Shown piece after piece: positions 10,024 to 19,447 of a DNA stretch of 64,000 nucleotides; within the stretch, counting starts at the first letter, position 1, and each line of letters begins with the position of its first letter. Origin of the DNA: Oceanobacillus sp. CFH 90083 (lineage in GTDB: Bacteria; Bacillota; Bacilli; Bacillales; Amphibacillaceae); the NCBI RefSeq assembly GCF_009389585.1, contig NZ_VIYG01000003.1, positions 361,436 to 425,435 of the forward strand. The letters are read 5' to 3'. The translations under genes and the position numbers were made by a program. The notes beneath the pieces were generated by a model. It was given only the letters and a program-made list of their open reading frames with translations, was not told the DNA's origin and searched no databases.

Positions 10024-11847
10024 ATGCCGTATGTTTATTATAATTCATGGAAAAGCGATTATAAAAAACCATTTGGAGCTGTACAGCCTGAAGAAAAGGT
10101 TACATTTCAAATCGATTTCCATGAGCGTCAAGTCATAGAAGTACAATTTATTATTCGAAAAGAAAATGGGGTGCATGAGGAAAAGGTTTATTCAATGCGT
10201 GATATAGGAGAGAAGCGTTTCTCCTGTATCTATACGCCTCATGAAGGAAAGGGTCTCTATTTTTACTATTTTGTTTTGAAGTGGCAAGATGATCATGGCA
10301 AGGAGCATACTGCATATTGGGGCGGATCACCTGTAAAAGGAGAGGGACAGCTCTATCAGGAGCAGCATGAAATCATTCCTTATCAGCTAACCTGCTTTGC
10401 AAAGGAAGAAAAGACACCGGATTGGTATCGGGAGGCCGTCTTTTATCAGATCTTCCCTGATCGTTTTTATAATGGCAATGCAGATGGGAAGGTAAATGCG
10501 CCGAAGCGGAACAGTTTTATTTATGGTGATACACGTGATACACCTCTGTATGTGCGCGGATCTAAAGGAGAAATTCTGCGCTGGGATTTTTATGGCGGGA
10601 ATTTAGAAGGAATCAGAAAGAAGATACCTTATTTGAAGGATTTAGGTATTAATGCGATTTATTTGAATCCGATTTTTCAAGCGGCAAGTAATCATCGTTA
10701 TGATACAGCGGATTATATGAAGATTGATCCCGTGCTTGGTGATGAAGTATTATTCCAGGAAATCATGGAAGATCTTCATGCAGAAGGAATCCATGTTATT
10801 TTAGATGGTGTATTCAGCCATGTCGGAAGAAACAGCATCTATTTTAATTACGATGGAACCTATGGAGAAGATCAGGGAGCATATCAGAATCCAGACAGTC
10901 CGTATTACCCCTGGTTCACGTTCAGTGAATATCCTGATAAATATGCCTCCTGGTGGGGAATTGATGACCTGCCGGAAGTGGATAAGTCAAACGAGGCATT
11001 TCAAGATTATATCTATCAGGGAGACGGCAGCGTCATTGATAGATGGAGTGATGTGGATGGCTGGCGTTTGGATGTTGCAGATGAGCTGCCGGATGAATTT
11101 ATTTCAGGCATCCGCCAGAAGCTCGACCAATATCCGGAGAAGGTGCTTATTGGTGAGGTCTGGGAGGATGCTTCTAATAAAATTGCCTATGAAAAGCGCC
11201 GGCAGTATATTTTAGGGGATCATTTGCATGGTGTGATGAACTATCCATTCCGGAATACTGTCTTAGATTTACTGCAATTGGAAAAGTCTCCAAAGGAGCT
11301 TGCGCGCAGACTGACACAGCTTCAGGAAAATTATCCAAAGGATATCCTTTTCAATAATTTGAATAATATCGGTACACATGATACGAAACGAATTTATACG
11401 CTGGTTGGAGAAGATAAGGAAAGGCTGAAGCTGGCATTAAGCTTTTTGCTGATTGCTCCGGGAGTTCCGTGTATTTATTATGGCGATGAAGCTGGTGTGA
11501 CAGGAGAGCAGGATCCTGATAACCGTAAATTCTTCCCGTGGGAGAATATCGATCAGGATATTTTCAAGCATTGCCAGCAATGGATTGCGGAAAGAAAGCA
11601 GAATAGCACATTAAAATATGGAGATTTTGTGCTTTTTTATACGGATGATGTATTAGGAATGCTTCGTTTTACAGATAAAGAATATACCATCTATATGATC
11701 AATCCGCATGATGTAGAAAAAACGTGTCATTTTACAGAGCTGCATTTTTTACGTGAGATACCGTTAACGGAGAAGGTATTGAAGGATATTTTTAATAACT
11801 TGCTGATAGATGGGAAAAGTGATTTTTTTGTAACAGGGAAGATATAG
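10024..11847 (+). CDS. GH13 alpha-glycosidase (neopullulanase / cyclomaltodextrinase-like)
   Basis: 607 residues from ATG 10024, which has GAAAGGAT as SD; longer in-frame starts lie inside glgP and lack one. An N-terminal beta domain (about 1-125, CBM34-like) precedes a GH13 barrel with region I DGVFSHVG, region II GWRLDVADE (nucleophile Asp about 350), region III LIGEVWED (Glu about 378) and region IV GTHDTKR (Asp about 453). The architecture fits the GH13_20 neopullulanase/cyclomaltodextrinase/maltogenic amylase group. There is no signal peptide, so it is probably cytosolic, trimming the limit dextrins left by the phosphorylase encoded 4 nt upstream. Exact bond specificity is not decidable. 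Confidence 0.85.
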   Translation: MPYVYYNSWKSDYKKPFGAVQPEEKVTFQIDFHERQVIEVQFIIRKENGVHEEKVYSMRDIGEKRFSCIYTPHEGKGLYFYYFVLKWQDDHGKEHTAYWGGSPVKGEGQLYQEQHEIIPYQLTCFAKEEKTPDWYREAVFYQIFPDRFYNGNADGKVNAPKRNSFIYGDTRDTPLYVRGSKGEILRWDFYGGNLEGIRKKIPYLKDLGINAIYLNPIFQAASNHRYDTADYMKIDPVLGDEVLFQEIMEDLHAEGIHVILDGVFSHVGRNSIYFNYDGTYGEDQGAYQNPDSPYYPWFTFSEYPDKYASWWGIDDLPEVDKSNEAFQDYIYQGDGSVIDRWSDVDGWRLDVADELPDEFISGIRQKLDQYPEKVLIGEVWEDASNKIAYEKRRQYILGDHLHGVMNYPFRNTVLDLLQLEKSPKELARRLTQLQENYPKDILFNNLNNIGTHDTKRIYTLVGEDKERLKLALSFLLIAPGVPCIYYGDEAGVTGEQDPDNRKFFPWENIDQDIFKHCQQWIAERKQNSTLKYGDFVLFYTDDVLGMLRFTDKEYTIYMINPHDVEKTCHFTELHFLREIPLTEKVLKDIFNNLLIDGKSDFFVTGKI

Positions 11848-11860
11848 ATAAGCTATTAAA

Positions 11861-11900
11861 AAAGCAGGCTGCATAGATATGTGTCTATGCAGCCTGCTTT
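11861..11900. terminator. Bidirectional rho-independent terminator
   Basis: A perfect 17-bp stem (11861-11877 with 11884-11900) and a 6-nt loop. The A-run on the left and TTT on the right serve both the + strand GH13 gene and the convergent - strand lipoprotein gene. Confidence 0.9.
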
Positions 11901-11905
11901 GCTAT

Positions 11906-12370
11906 TTACCCTTCTATTTTTTCAAATCCCTGTTCTTCCATGGATTCCATAGCATCTTCCAGGTTTAAATTTCCTTCTTCATTCTCCAGAAGCTCATGAA
12001 GCCCCGGCAGCTCTGAAAGGTCGACGGTTGTAAAATCAATGTTGATTGTTTCAATAAAATGATCATCCTGAAAATCGATGTTATATTCCAGACCATCAAT
12101 CCCCTGTAAAGGTTCAGCAGTAGGAGTAATCAGAGCTTCTGCCTCTTCTTTGGATTCAATCCCTGTGATACTGTCATAAGAGGTGATACTCCTGCTTGAC
12201 TGCTCAATGATTTCCTCATCCTCGGCAACAAAGGTTACCTCAATGGAATTTTCGCCGTCTTCTAATTGATATGTTACCGTTTCTTGATTGGATCCGCATG
12301 CAGCTAAAGTAATAATTGAAATCAGTAAGAGGGTAAAAACAGTTACAATTAAGCTTTTTTTGTTTGCCAT
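11906..12370 (-). CDS. DUF1307/YehR-type lipoprotein
   Basis: 154 residues. A lipoprotein signal with lipobox LAAC (Cys 25) is followed by an acidic mature domain of about 130 residues in the pattern of the YehR/DUF1307 family: ...VTYQLEDGENSIEVTFVAEDEEI..., SKEEAEAL, and a C-terminal LNLEDAMESMEEQGFEKIEG. It is extracytoplasmic and membrane-anchored; the molecular function of the family is not known. A paralogue with the same ending pattern lies immediately upstream (12520-12993). A terminator stands between the two genes, so they may be separately transcribed. Confidence 0.75.
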   Translation of the reverse strand: MANKKSLIVTVFTLLLISIITLAACGSNQETVTYQLEDGENSIEVTFVAEDEEIIEQSSRSITSYDSITGIESKEEAEALITPTAEPLQGIDGLEYNIDFQDDHFIETINIDFTTVDLSELPGLHELLENEEGNLNLEDAMESMEEQGFEKIEG

Positions 12371-12473
12371 TTTCGTTACTCCTATTCTTTTATCATTATG
12401 GTAATCGTATCGGATTGCAGCAGAGAAGTCAAAAGGGGATTCTATGAATCACGTAGAAAGAAAATGAACATAA

Positions 12474-12508
12474 AAAACCGTATCTTCATATAGACAGAAT
12501 ACGGTTTT
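12474..12508 (-). terminator. Terminator after upstream DUF1307 lipoprotein
   Basis: AAAACCGTAT (12474-12483) pairs with ATACGGTTTT (12499-12508). Read on the minus strand the hairpin ends in TTTTTTA, directly after the stop of the 12520-12993 gene. Confidence 0.8.
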
Positions 12509-12519
12509 CATTATTAAGC

Positions 12520-12993
12520 TTAGTCTTCTACTACTTTAAGGCCTGCCTCTTCCAGGTCGCTGACAGCGTCTTCCAAGCTTAAATCCTCATCTTCAAACGT
12601 ATCTTCAGAGAAATTAAAGCCGAGTGAGCTAAGTTCTTCTGGGCTGGCTACGGTGAAATCGATATTTATTGATATAATTATTTCTTCTTCCTCATAACTA
12701 ATTTCAACTTCAGCACCCTCTGATGCATTTACGTCTTCAAATTGTGCCTGAAGCATATCATCCATTAATTCTGCCTCTTCTTTGGATTCTAATCCTATCG
12801 CAGAATATGAACCTGCTAGTTCAGCTGACATTTGTTCAACTTGATCATCTTTAGCTTCAAAGGTGATTTTTGTGTTCATTCCCATTTGTTCCCCTTCAAG
12901 GGTGACTGTTTCGCTGGAACCACATGCTGCCAATCCTAACATAGCAATCAATAAAAATAGTAATCCTGTCATTCTTAAATTTGTCTTTTTCAT
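12520..12993 (-). CDS. DUF1307/YehR-type lipoprotein (second copy)
   Basis: 157 residues with lipobox LAAC (Cys 24) and a mature region clearly homologous to the neighbouring lipoprotein. Both share VTL/VTY opening strands, a SKEEAEL(M) segment, a central beta strand leading into INIDFTV, and the closing SLEDAVSDLEEAGLKVVED. Identity between the two is moderate, so the duplication is old. Role unknown; membrane-anchored outside the cell. No partner gene is linked in this window. Confidence 0.75.
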   Translation of the reverse strand: MKKTNLRMTGLLFLLIAMLGLAACGSSETVTLEGEQMGMNTKITFEAKDDQVEQMSAELAGSYSAIGLESKEEAELMDDMLQAQFEDVNASEGAEVEISYEEEEIIISINIDFTVASPEELSSLGFNFSEDTFEDEDLSLEDAVSDLEEAGLKVVED

Positions 12994-13356
12994 TTGCGTC
13001 TTTGCTCCTATCCATTTTTTTAATACAGTAGTTAGCGTACCGAATTAGATAGCTAAAGTCAAAGTAAAATTGAGAAAAAATAAATAATTGGACTATTATA
13101 CCATGCTAAAAGAAGTTCTGTTTTTCTTTTTTTGGATATTTGATATGTGATTTGGGTTGTTTTAAAGCTTTAAATAAGTAAATCACGTTTTCAGGCTATT
13201 CCATGTATCCTCAGTTGGAGAAGGGAAATCTCATGCATTTTATGAAGTTATTGTAAGTTATTTAAATAGAAGATGAAGTATTGGTATGAGTTCGGTAAAT
13301 TTGCTTTTTTCTCGAAACAGATGTGCTTTAATGTACTTGAATGAAGGGGGAGAAGA
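12994..13356. other. Divergent intergenic region before the ugp operon
   Basis: 363 nt between the minus-strand lipoprotein and the plus-strand ABC operon. It is AT-rich, with no ORF of support and no clear terminator. It must hold divergent promoters; I see no convincing -35/-10 pair or cre site. Confidence 0.4.
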
Positions 13357-14472
13357 ATGAGTTATATCGAGCTGAAAGATATCACAAAGTCGTATCATGC
13401 AGGGAATAACATACTGGAGGAAATCGACTTAACCATCGAGAAAGGGGAATTCTTTGTATTAGTGGGTCCATCCGGATCTGGAAAAAGTACACTACTGCGG
13501 ATGATTGCCGGGCTGGAAGAGGTTACAGGCGGCATTTTAAAAATGGATGAAAAGATAGTTAATCACCTGCAGCCGAAAGATAGAAACTTGTCGATGGTAT
13601 TTCAAAATTATGCACTGTACCCGCATTTATCGGTGGAACAAAATATTTTATTTGGTTTAAAGGCGAAAAAGATTTCCAAAACGGAGCAGCAGAAAAGGTT
13701 GAAAGAAACAGCTGAGATGATGGGATTATCTGATCTGTTAGGCAGGAAACCACGTCAGCTTTCTGGAGGGCAGCGCCAGCGTGTTGCTTTGGCAAGGTCT
13801 GTTGTCAGTGAAGCACCGCTTTGTTTAATGGATGAACCTTTATCCAATTTAGATGCCAAGCTGCGTGCACAGATGCGTGTGGAAATTAGAAGGTTACAAA
13901 AGCAGCTGGGATTAACACTGATTTATGTGACGCATGATCAAGTGGAAGCGATGACCATGGGAGATCGGATTATGGTTTTAAATGATGGGAAGATTCAGCA
14001 GGTAGGTAAACCGATTACTTTATATAACGAACCGGCAAATCTGTTTGTAGCGTCTTTTATTGGTTCTCCTAAAATGAATATTGGGAGAGCGGAGATAAAG
14101 GAAGCACCGGGTTTGCTTGTAAACAATACATTGGCATTTTCAGCAGATGCCAGATTACAGGAAGCGTTGGAAGTACATAAAGACATTGTAGTCGGAATAA
14201 GACCGGAGCATATCCAGCCGGCAACGCATTATGAAGCAACCCATTCTTTGGAAGTGGTGAACGTCGAGCAGTTAGGAAATGAAACCTCTCTTGCTTTGGA
14301 TGTTGGCGGGGAGCTATGGACAGCTAAATGGCCTGGGCAATGGGAGATTGAGACAGGTCATCTGCTGGAGGTGTATATATCACAGGAGCACTTGAGCTTC
14401 TTTGATGCGCAAACGGAAAAGCTAATTCGTCCAGCTTCCTTCAGCGGGCATGGGGAGGTTCAGGCTATATGA
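13357..14472 (+). CDS. ugpC: ABC transporter ATPase (UgpC/MsmK type)
   Basis: 371 residues. Walker A GPSGSGKST at 37-45, signature LSGGQRQRVALAR about 134-146, Walker B LCLMDEPLSNLDA and the switch VTHDQ follow; the last third is a TOBE/OB regulatory domain typical of the carbohydrate CUT1 ATPases. SD GGGGGAG precedes ATG 13357. It overlaps the next permease by 4 nt (ATGA) and would energise it. MsmK/MsmX-type ATPases often serve several importers, relevant because the alpha-galactoside ABC system at 35922-38975 has no ATPase of its own. Confidence 0.9.
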   Translation: MSYIELKDITKSYHAGNNILEEIDLTIEKGEFFVLVGPSGSGKSTLLRMIAGLEEVTGGILKMDEKIVNHLQPKDRNLSMVFQNYALYPHLSVEQNILFGLKAKKISKTEQQKRLKETAEMMGLSDLLGRKPRQLSGGQRQRVALARSVVSEAPLCLMDEPLSNLDAKLRAQMRVEIRRLQKQLGLTLIYVTHDQVEAMTMGDRIMVLNDGKIQQVGKPITLYNEPANLFVASFIGSPKMNIGRAEIKEAPGLLVNNTLAFSADARLQEALEVHKDIVVGIRPEHIQPATHYEATHSLEVVNVEQLGNETSLALDVGGELWTAKWPGQWEIETGHLLEVYISQEHLSFFDAQTEKLIRPASFSGHGEVQAI

Positions 14473-15407
14473 CGAATGTGACTGCTGCCATTGCACAGGA
14501 AGAGCAGATTCTGTTTGAGCAGACGAAGCGAAAACAGCGTTACAGGCAATTTATCAAAGGTGTACTCTTTTTGCTGCCATCTATTGTACTCTTTTCAGTT
14601 TTTCTGTTTTATCCGTTACTCCGGACAATTTATCTGAGCTTCTTTCTGACAGATGCGAGCGGGGCGACGACGGTATTTGTTGGCTGGGATAATTTTGTGA
14701 CACTATTTCAATCAACCATTTTTCAGCAGAGTGTCAAGTCTACCTTTCTATTTGTTCTCTATACGGTGCCATTGACGATTATTGTCAGTTTGTTTTTAGC
14801 TGTTATCGCGAACGAGAAGCTGAAAGGAATCGGCTTCTTCCGGACAATATTTTCCTCTACCATGGGAATTTCCGTAGCAGCGGCATCGGTGTTTTGGCTG
14901 TACTTATTTCATCCGACGATCGGTTTTTTAAATATCATCATGGAAGTCTTTGGGTTAGAAAAGATTGGCTGGTTGACAGATCCTTCCTGGGCATTAATTG
15001 CTGTGTCTGCAACAACAATATGGATGAATATTGGTTTTACTTTTTTGATATTATTGGGCGGGCTGCAATCAATTGATAAATACCTCTATGAAAGTGCAGA
15101 TGTGGATGGGGCAGGGTACTTTTATAAATTAAGAAGAATTACGATCCCGATGCTGTCTCCTACTTTGTTTTTCGTTGTGACAGTAACGATTATTAATGCC
15201 TTTCAAACATTTGGTCAGGTCGATATTTTAACACAGGGCGGTCCGCAGAATGCAACCAATTTAATTGTTTATTCTATTTATCGGGAGGCTTTTACCAATT
15301 ATCAATTTGGTTCGGCAAGTGCGCAGGCGATTATTTTGTTCATTATTATCCTGTTTATGACGATAATCCAATTTAAGCTGGGAGAAAGGAAGGTTCATTA
15401 CCAATGA
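14469..15407 (+). CDS. ugpA: ABC permease, UgpA type
   Basis: 312 residues, six predicted membrane segments beginning at about residue 33, and the EAA loop ESADVDGAGYFYKLRRITIP near residue 205 that docks on the ATPase. It starts within the stop of ugpC (ATGA) and its own stop overlaps the start of the next permease by 4 nt, so all three are translationally coupled. Together with UgpE it forms the inner-membrane channel. Assignment to glycerol 3-phosphate or glycerophosphodiester transport rests on the two linked GDPD genes. Confidence 0.85.
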   Translation: MTNVTAAIAQEEQILFEQTKRKQRYRQFIKGVLFLLPSIVLFSVFLFYPLLRTIYLSFFLTDASGATTVFVGWDNFVTLFQSTIFQQSVKSTFLFVLYTVPLTIIVSLFLAVIANEKLKGIGFFRTIFSSTMGISVAAASVFWLYLFHPTIGFLNIIMEVFGLEKIGWLTDPSWALIAVSATTIWMNIGFTFLILLGGLQSIDKYLYESADVDGAGYFYKLRRITIPMLSPTLFFVVTVTIINAFQTFGQVDILTQGGPQNATNLIVYSIYREAFTNYQFGSASAQAIILFIIILFMTIIQFKLGERKVHYQ

Positions 15408-16219
15408 GGATTCCTATAGGGCGAAAAGTAATAACCTATCTTTTATTAATACTGGCAGCATTTCTTATTTTCACGCCAACACTGATGGCTGTGGTAATGA
15501 GCTTTATGACAAATCAGGATATTATGACGGGAAGCTTGCCCTCTGCATTTTCACTCGATAATTATCGCCGGGCATTTGAGCAGTTTCCACTGTTGCATTA
15601 TTTAATAAATAGCTTTTTGATTTCGATTATTATCATGATTGGTCAGCTGGTTTTAGCCAGTTTAGCAGCTTATGCCTTTGTCTTTTTAGAATTTAAAGGT
15701 CGTGATTTCTTATTCTATCTTTTTATTGCGACCATGATGGTACCATTTGAAGCTTCGATTATTCCAAACTTCCATACGATTCGCGACCTTGGCTGGATTG
15801 ATCAGTATACTGGACTGACGGTTCCATTTTTCGCGATGGCTTTTGGAACATTCCTGTTAAGGCAGAATTTCAAGCAGATTCCTAAAGAGCTGCGTGAAGC
15901 AAGCCAGATTGCCGGTATGGGGGATGTGAAGTTTTATTTGACAGTAGTATTGCCAGTGGCAAAAACAAGCTTAATCACCTTAGGAGTTTATGGATTTTTA
16001 ACTTCATGGAATATGTACCTGTGGCCGCTGCTGGCAACGACCAATGACAATGTCAGGACCGTACAAATCGGTTTGCGGCAATTACAATCACAAGAACAAA
16101 TGAATGATTGGGGCGTGATTATGGCAGGTGCTGTCATTGTTATTATTCCAACGCTGATTCTTTTATTTTTAGGTCAAAAAAAGCTCCAGCGCGGTTTAAC
16201 AGAAGGAGCATTAAAATAG
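15404..16219 (+). CDS. ugpE: ABC permease, UgpE type
   Basis: 271 residues, six membrane segments, EAA loop EASQIAGMGDVKFYLTVVLP near residue 166. ATGA overlap with ugpA. It has the usual length and the characteristic short N-terminus of the second CUT1 permease. The solute-binding gene follows after 27 nt. Confidence 0.85.
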   Translation: MRIPIGRKVITYLLLILAAFLIFTPTLMAVVMSFMTNQDIMTGSLPSAFSLDNYRRAFEQFPLLHYLINSFLISIIIMIGQLVLASLAAYAFVFLEFKGRDFLFYLFIATMMVPFEASIIPNFHTIRDLGWIDQYTGLTVPFFAMAFGTFLLRQNFKQIPKELREASQIAGMGDVKFYLTVVLPVAKTSLITLGVYGFLTSWNMYLWPLLATTNDNVRTVQIGLRQLQSQEQMNDWGVIMAGAVIVIIPTLILLFLGQKKLQRGLTEGALK

Positions 16220-16246
16220 ATGAATTTATAAAAGGAGTCGATTATT

Positions 16247-17584
16247 TTGAAGAGAATGCTGTTACTATTTGTAATGTTTAGTTTGGCTATTTTAATAGCT
16301 GCCTGCGGTTCCAGTGATGCTGAGGGATCTGGGGCAACAGAAACAGAAGATGGAAAGCAAATCGTTACCTTTTGGCATGCAATGGGAGGTGCCGCACAAG
16401 AAGCTTTAGATGAAATTGTAGCATCTTATAATGCATCTCAGGATGAGGTAGAGGTCCGTGCTGAATTTCAGGGGACATATGATGAAGCATTAACGAAGTT
16501 TCATAGTGTAGCAGGAACTGATAGTGCGCCGACGATGATTCAGGTATTTGAGATAGGTACGATGTCTATGGTGAACAGCGGTCATATTGAGCCGATTCAG
16601 AAATTTATTGATGAGGATGGCTATGATATGGGGCATTTGGAAGAGAATATCGTCAACTATTATAAGATAGACGATCAATTCTATTCGATGCCATTTAATT
16701 CATCAACCCCAGTGATGTTCTATAATAAAGATGCTTTTGAAGCAGCTGGTCTGGATCCGGAGAATCCACCGCAAACATATGAAGAGGTAGAAGCAGCAAG
16801 TCAAGCGATTGTTGAGTCAAATCCTGATATAAAAGGTTTTGCGCTGCAGGCATATGGATGGTTATTTGAACAATTACTGGCAAGCCAAGGAGCGTTACTA
16901 TTGAATGAAGACAATGGACGTTCAGGAACAGCAACAGAAATCGGCTTCACAGAAGAACAAGGAAAATCGATTTTTGAATGGGTAGAGCGTATGAATGAAG
17001 CTGGAACTTTCGCAAATTATGGTACAAATGGCGATAATATGCTGGCTGGCTTTTTAGCGGAAGATGTTGCTATGTTTCTGCAATCCTCTGCCAATTCCCG
17101 TGATTTAATTGATAACGCGCCATTTGAAGTAGGGGTAGCATTCTTACCGCATCCTGAAAATACGGATTGGGAAGGGGTTGTTATCGGCGGAGCAAGCCTG
17201 TGGATGAGTGCAGGCAAGGACGAAGCAGAGCAAAAAGCAGCCTGGGATTTTATGAAATATCTGCAATCGCCGGAAATTCAAGCACAGTGGCATACAGATA
17301 CAGGTTATTTTGCCATTAACCCGGCAGCTTATGAAGAAGATCTGGCTATAGAAATGCACGAGGAAAAACCGCAATTAAAGGTGACAGTGGAACAGCTGCA
17401 GGCGACTACGCCATCTTATGCGACACAGGGAGCTGTGATGGATATGATTCCGGAAGAGAGAAAGATCATTGAAACAGCATTAGAAGCAGTTTTTAATGGC
17501 GGAGATGTAGATGAAGCCTATCGTACAGCAGTAGAACAATTAAATACTGCTATTGAAACAGCGAATAAAGCTCGTGGTGAGTAA
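16247..17584 (+). CDS. ugpB: Glycerol-3-phosphate-type ABC substrate-binding lipoprotein
   Basis: 445 residues from a TTG start. AAAGGAGT (16230-16237) is correctly spaced for TTG 16247 and too far from the next ATG (16256). A lipoprotein signal has lipobox IAAC (Cys 20). The mature protein is a family 1 extracellular solute-binding protein; VTFWHAMGG near the start of the mature chain and SMPFNSSTPVMFYNKDAFEAAG match the UgpB subgroup. It captures glycerol 3-phosphate or glycerophosphodiesters for UgpAEC; the adjacent phosphodiesterases support this. Substrate is inferred from family and context. Confidence 0.85.
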   Translation: MKRMLLLFVMFSLAILIAACGSSDAEGSGATETEDGKQIVTFWHAMGGAAQEALDEIVASYNASQDEVEVRAEFQGTYDEALTKFHSVAGTDSAPTMIQVFEIGTMSMVNSGHIEPIQKFIDEDGYDMGHLEENIVNYYKIDDQFYSMPFNSSTPVMFYNKDAFEAAGLDPENPPQTYEEVEAASQAIVESNPDIKGFALQAYGWLFEQLLASQGALLLNEDNGRSGTATEIGFTEEQGKSIFEWVERMNEAGTFANYGTNGDNMLAGFLAEDVAMFLQSSANSRDLIDNAPFEVGVAFLPHPENTDWEGVVIGGASLWMSAGKDEAEQKAAWDFMKYLQSPEIQAQWHTDTGYFAINPAAYEEDLAIEMHEEKPQLKVTVEQLQATTPSYATQGAVMDMIPEERKIIETALEAVFNGGDVDEAYRTAVEQLNTAIETANKARGE

Positions 17585-17716
17585 TAAAGTGTAGAAAACA
17601 AGCGGAAGCAGCAGAAATGAATTTAGCGGGGTGGCATTTGCGGCATCAGCTGCAGAAACTCCCGCTGAATCAATCAATATTTCATTATATCAACTCAATT
17701 TCCAGGAGGGATTATT

Positions 17717-18478
17717 TTGACAAAAGTATATGGACACCGCGGTATGATGGGAGTATATCCAGAAAATACGTTGCTAAGTTTTGAAAAGGCACTGGAAGCT
17801 GGTGTGGAGGGTTTAGAAATAGATGTACACATGACAAAGGACAGCGAATTTATTGTCATGCATGATGCTACATTAAACCGGACGACAAAAGGAATTGGAC
17901 CAATCTCTGAATATACATTCTCGGAAATTCGGGAATTACCATGGAACCATTCCTATTTTTCATCATTCGCAGCCTATGACAACAGCTGGGAGGAAGAGAA
18001 AATTCCCTCCTTGGCGGAAGTGCTTAAATTAGTCAGTTCCTATCCGGATGTTGCGTTGAATATTGAATTAAAAACGTACGAATATATCTATGAAAATATA
18101 GAAGAAAGATTGATAGACTATGTTGCTAAGTTTCCTGAGGTAAAGCACCGGGTAATATACTCCAGCTTTCACTTGCCTACATTGATTCGTTTACGTCATT
18201 ATGACCGGGATGCGCGGCTGGCATGGATTGTTAACCAACCAATTTCCCACCCGGAGGATTATATTGATATTTTGGGGCTAGAGGCGTTACACGTAGGGGT
18301 AGAAACATTTCTTGAACATATTTATCATTGGCATAAATGGAAGAGACTGCTGCGTGTGTGGACTGTAAATGATAAAGATACGTTGAAGCAATTACTGGAT
18401 ATAAAAGTGAAAGCAATTATTACAGATTATCCGGATCGTGCTATCTTTTATCGGTGTGAGCGCTATGCCATGGCGTAG
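17717..18478 (+). CDS. ugpQ: Glycerophosphodiester phosphodiesterase, cytosolic
   Basis: 253 residues from TTG 17717 with a strong SD (CAGGAGGG). The catalytic set of the GDPD family is intact: HRG at 7-9, PENT near 16-19, EIDVHMTKD near 36-44 and VMHDATLNRTT just after. There is no signal peptide. It hydrolyses glycerophosphodiesters to glycerol 3-phosphate and an alcohol, and being downstream of the ugp importer it would process imported glycerophosphodiesters. It overlaps the following GDPD gene by 14 nt. Confidence 0.9.
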   Translation: MTKVYGHRGMMGVYPENTLLSFEKALEAGVEGLEIDVHMTKDSEFIVMHDATLNRTTKGIGPISEYTFSEIRELPWNHSYFSSFAAYDNSWEEEKIPSLAEVLKLVSSYPDVALNIELKTYEYIYENIEERLIDYVAKFPEVKHRVIYSSFHLPTLIRLRHYDRDARLAWIVNQPISHPEDYIDILGLEALHVGVETFLEHIYHWHKWKRLLRVWTVNDKDTLKQLLDIKVKAIITDYPDRAIFYRCERYAMA

Positions 18479-19349
18479 AATATTACTCAGCTCGGTGATT
18501 GCCATTTTTATGATATCTGGGTTTTTTGAAGCAAAGCCGCAGACACCGCAGGCGACATCAGCATATGGAGCAGAGGCATTGTATGCAAGGGCAGCCGGCA
18601 AATCGGAATCCGCTTCTGCTGATTTAGAAATTATTGCCCATCGTGGTGCAAATAATATCTTCAATGAGCATACATTGACTGCTTACGAAATTGCTGCTGA
18701 TGCGGAAGTGGATTCGATTGAGATTGATTTACGAATGACGAAGGATCATCAATTAATCGCACTTCATGACACGACATTAGATCGTACAACGACAGGAACA
18801 GGCGCCCCGGAAGAATTGACGCTGAACGAAATCAAGCAATTAGATACGGTAGCTGTATTTGGAGGGAAAGTCTATAAGGAACCTGTGCCGACATTAAATG
18901 AAATATTTGCGGCATTTGCGCAAGAAGAGCATTATTATATCGAGACACGTCTGGTGGGTGGCGATACGAAAATGGAAGAGCCTTTTATTCATTTACTGGA
19001 GGAGTATGATTTATTAGATCCGGAATATGTGAGTTTTCAATCATTCTCTAAAGAAAGCTTGCAAAAAATGCAGGAATTAGCACCGGAAATTCGAACGACG
19101 CTTTTATATGGCACAGATAAATTTGAGTTAGAGGATGCATTAAATGCTGACGTGGATGTGATCGGGATAGAATCAAGAAATATTACGCAGGATATTGTTG
19201 ATAAGATCCAGCAGCAGGGAAAAGAGGTTCATGTATTTTTCACAGACGAACGGACGCAGCTCGTTGAACAGCAGCGTGTGATAATGTATGGAGTGGATGG
19301 GGTTTTTACAGATGATATTGAATTTACAAAGCAGGTTATTGGGCAGTGA
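18465..19349 (+). CDS. Glycerophosphodiester phosphodiesterase, probably exported
   Basis: 294 residues from ATG 18465, which overlaps the end of the previous gene by 14 nt. An upstream GTG (18438) would add 9 residues but has no better SD. The N-terminus MPWRRILLSSVIAIFMISGF is a positively charged, hydrophobic export signal with small-residue cleavage sites near residues 30-36. GDPD catalytic motifs follow: AHRGANN, EIDLRMTKD, ALHDTTLDRTT. The second motif is NEHT rather than the usual PENT. An extracellular GDPD would liberate glycerol 3-phosphate outside the cell for the ugp importer. Confidence 0.85.
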   Translation: MPWRRILLSSVIAIFMISGFFEAKPQTPQATSAYGAEALYARAAGKSESASADLEIIAHRGANNIFNEHTLTAYEIAADAEVDSIEIDLRMTKDHQLIALHDTTLDRTTTGTGAPEELTLNEIKQLDTVAVFGGKVYKEPVPTLNEIFAAFAQEEHYYIETRLVGGDTKMEEPFIHLLEEYDLLDPEYVSFQSFSKESLQKMQELAPEIRTTLLYGTDKFELEDALNADVDVIGIESRNITQDIVDKIQQQGKEVHVFFTDERTQLVEQQRVIMYGVDGVFTDDIEFTKQVIGQ

Positions 19350-19370
19350 AAGATGTGATTGTTTATATAG

Positions 19371-19412
19371 AACCTCACAGAGTCGTCTCCTTCTGACTTT
19401 GTGAGGTTTTTT
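19371..19412 (+). terminator. Terminator of the ugp-GDPD operon
   Basis: AACCTCACAGAGTC (19371-19384) pairs with GACTTTGTGAGGTT (19395-19408) with a single G-T wobble, followed by TTTT. It is 20 nt after the stop codon. Confidence 0.9.
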
Positions 19413-19447
19413 AATGACTATTTTTATTGGAAAAGAGAATCTATCTT

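Noticed and set aside
10805..11215. A 136-codon frame inside the GH13 gene
   Set aside because: It is an out-of-frame shadow of a gene with intact catalytic motifs.
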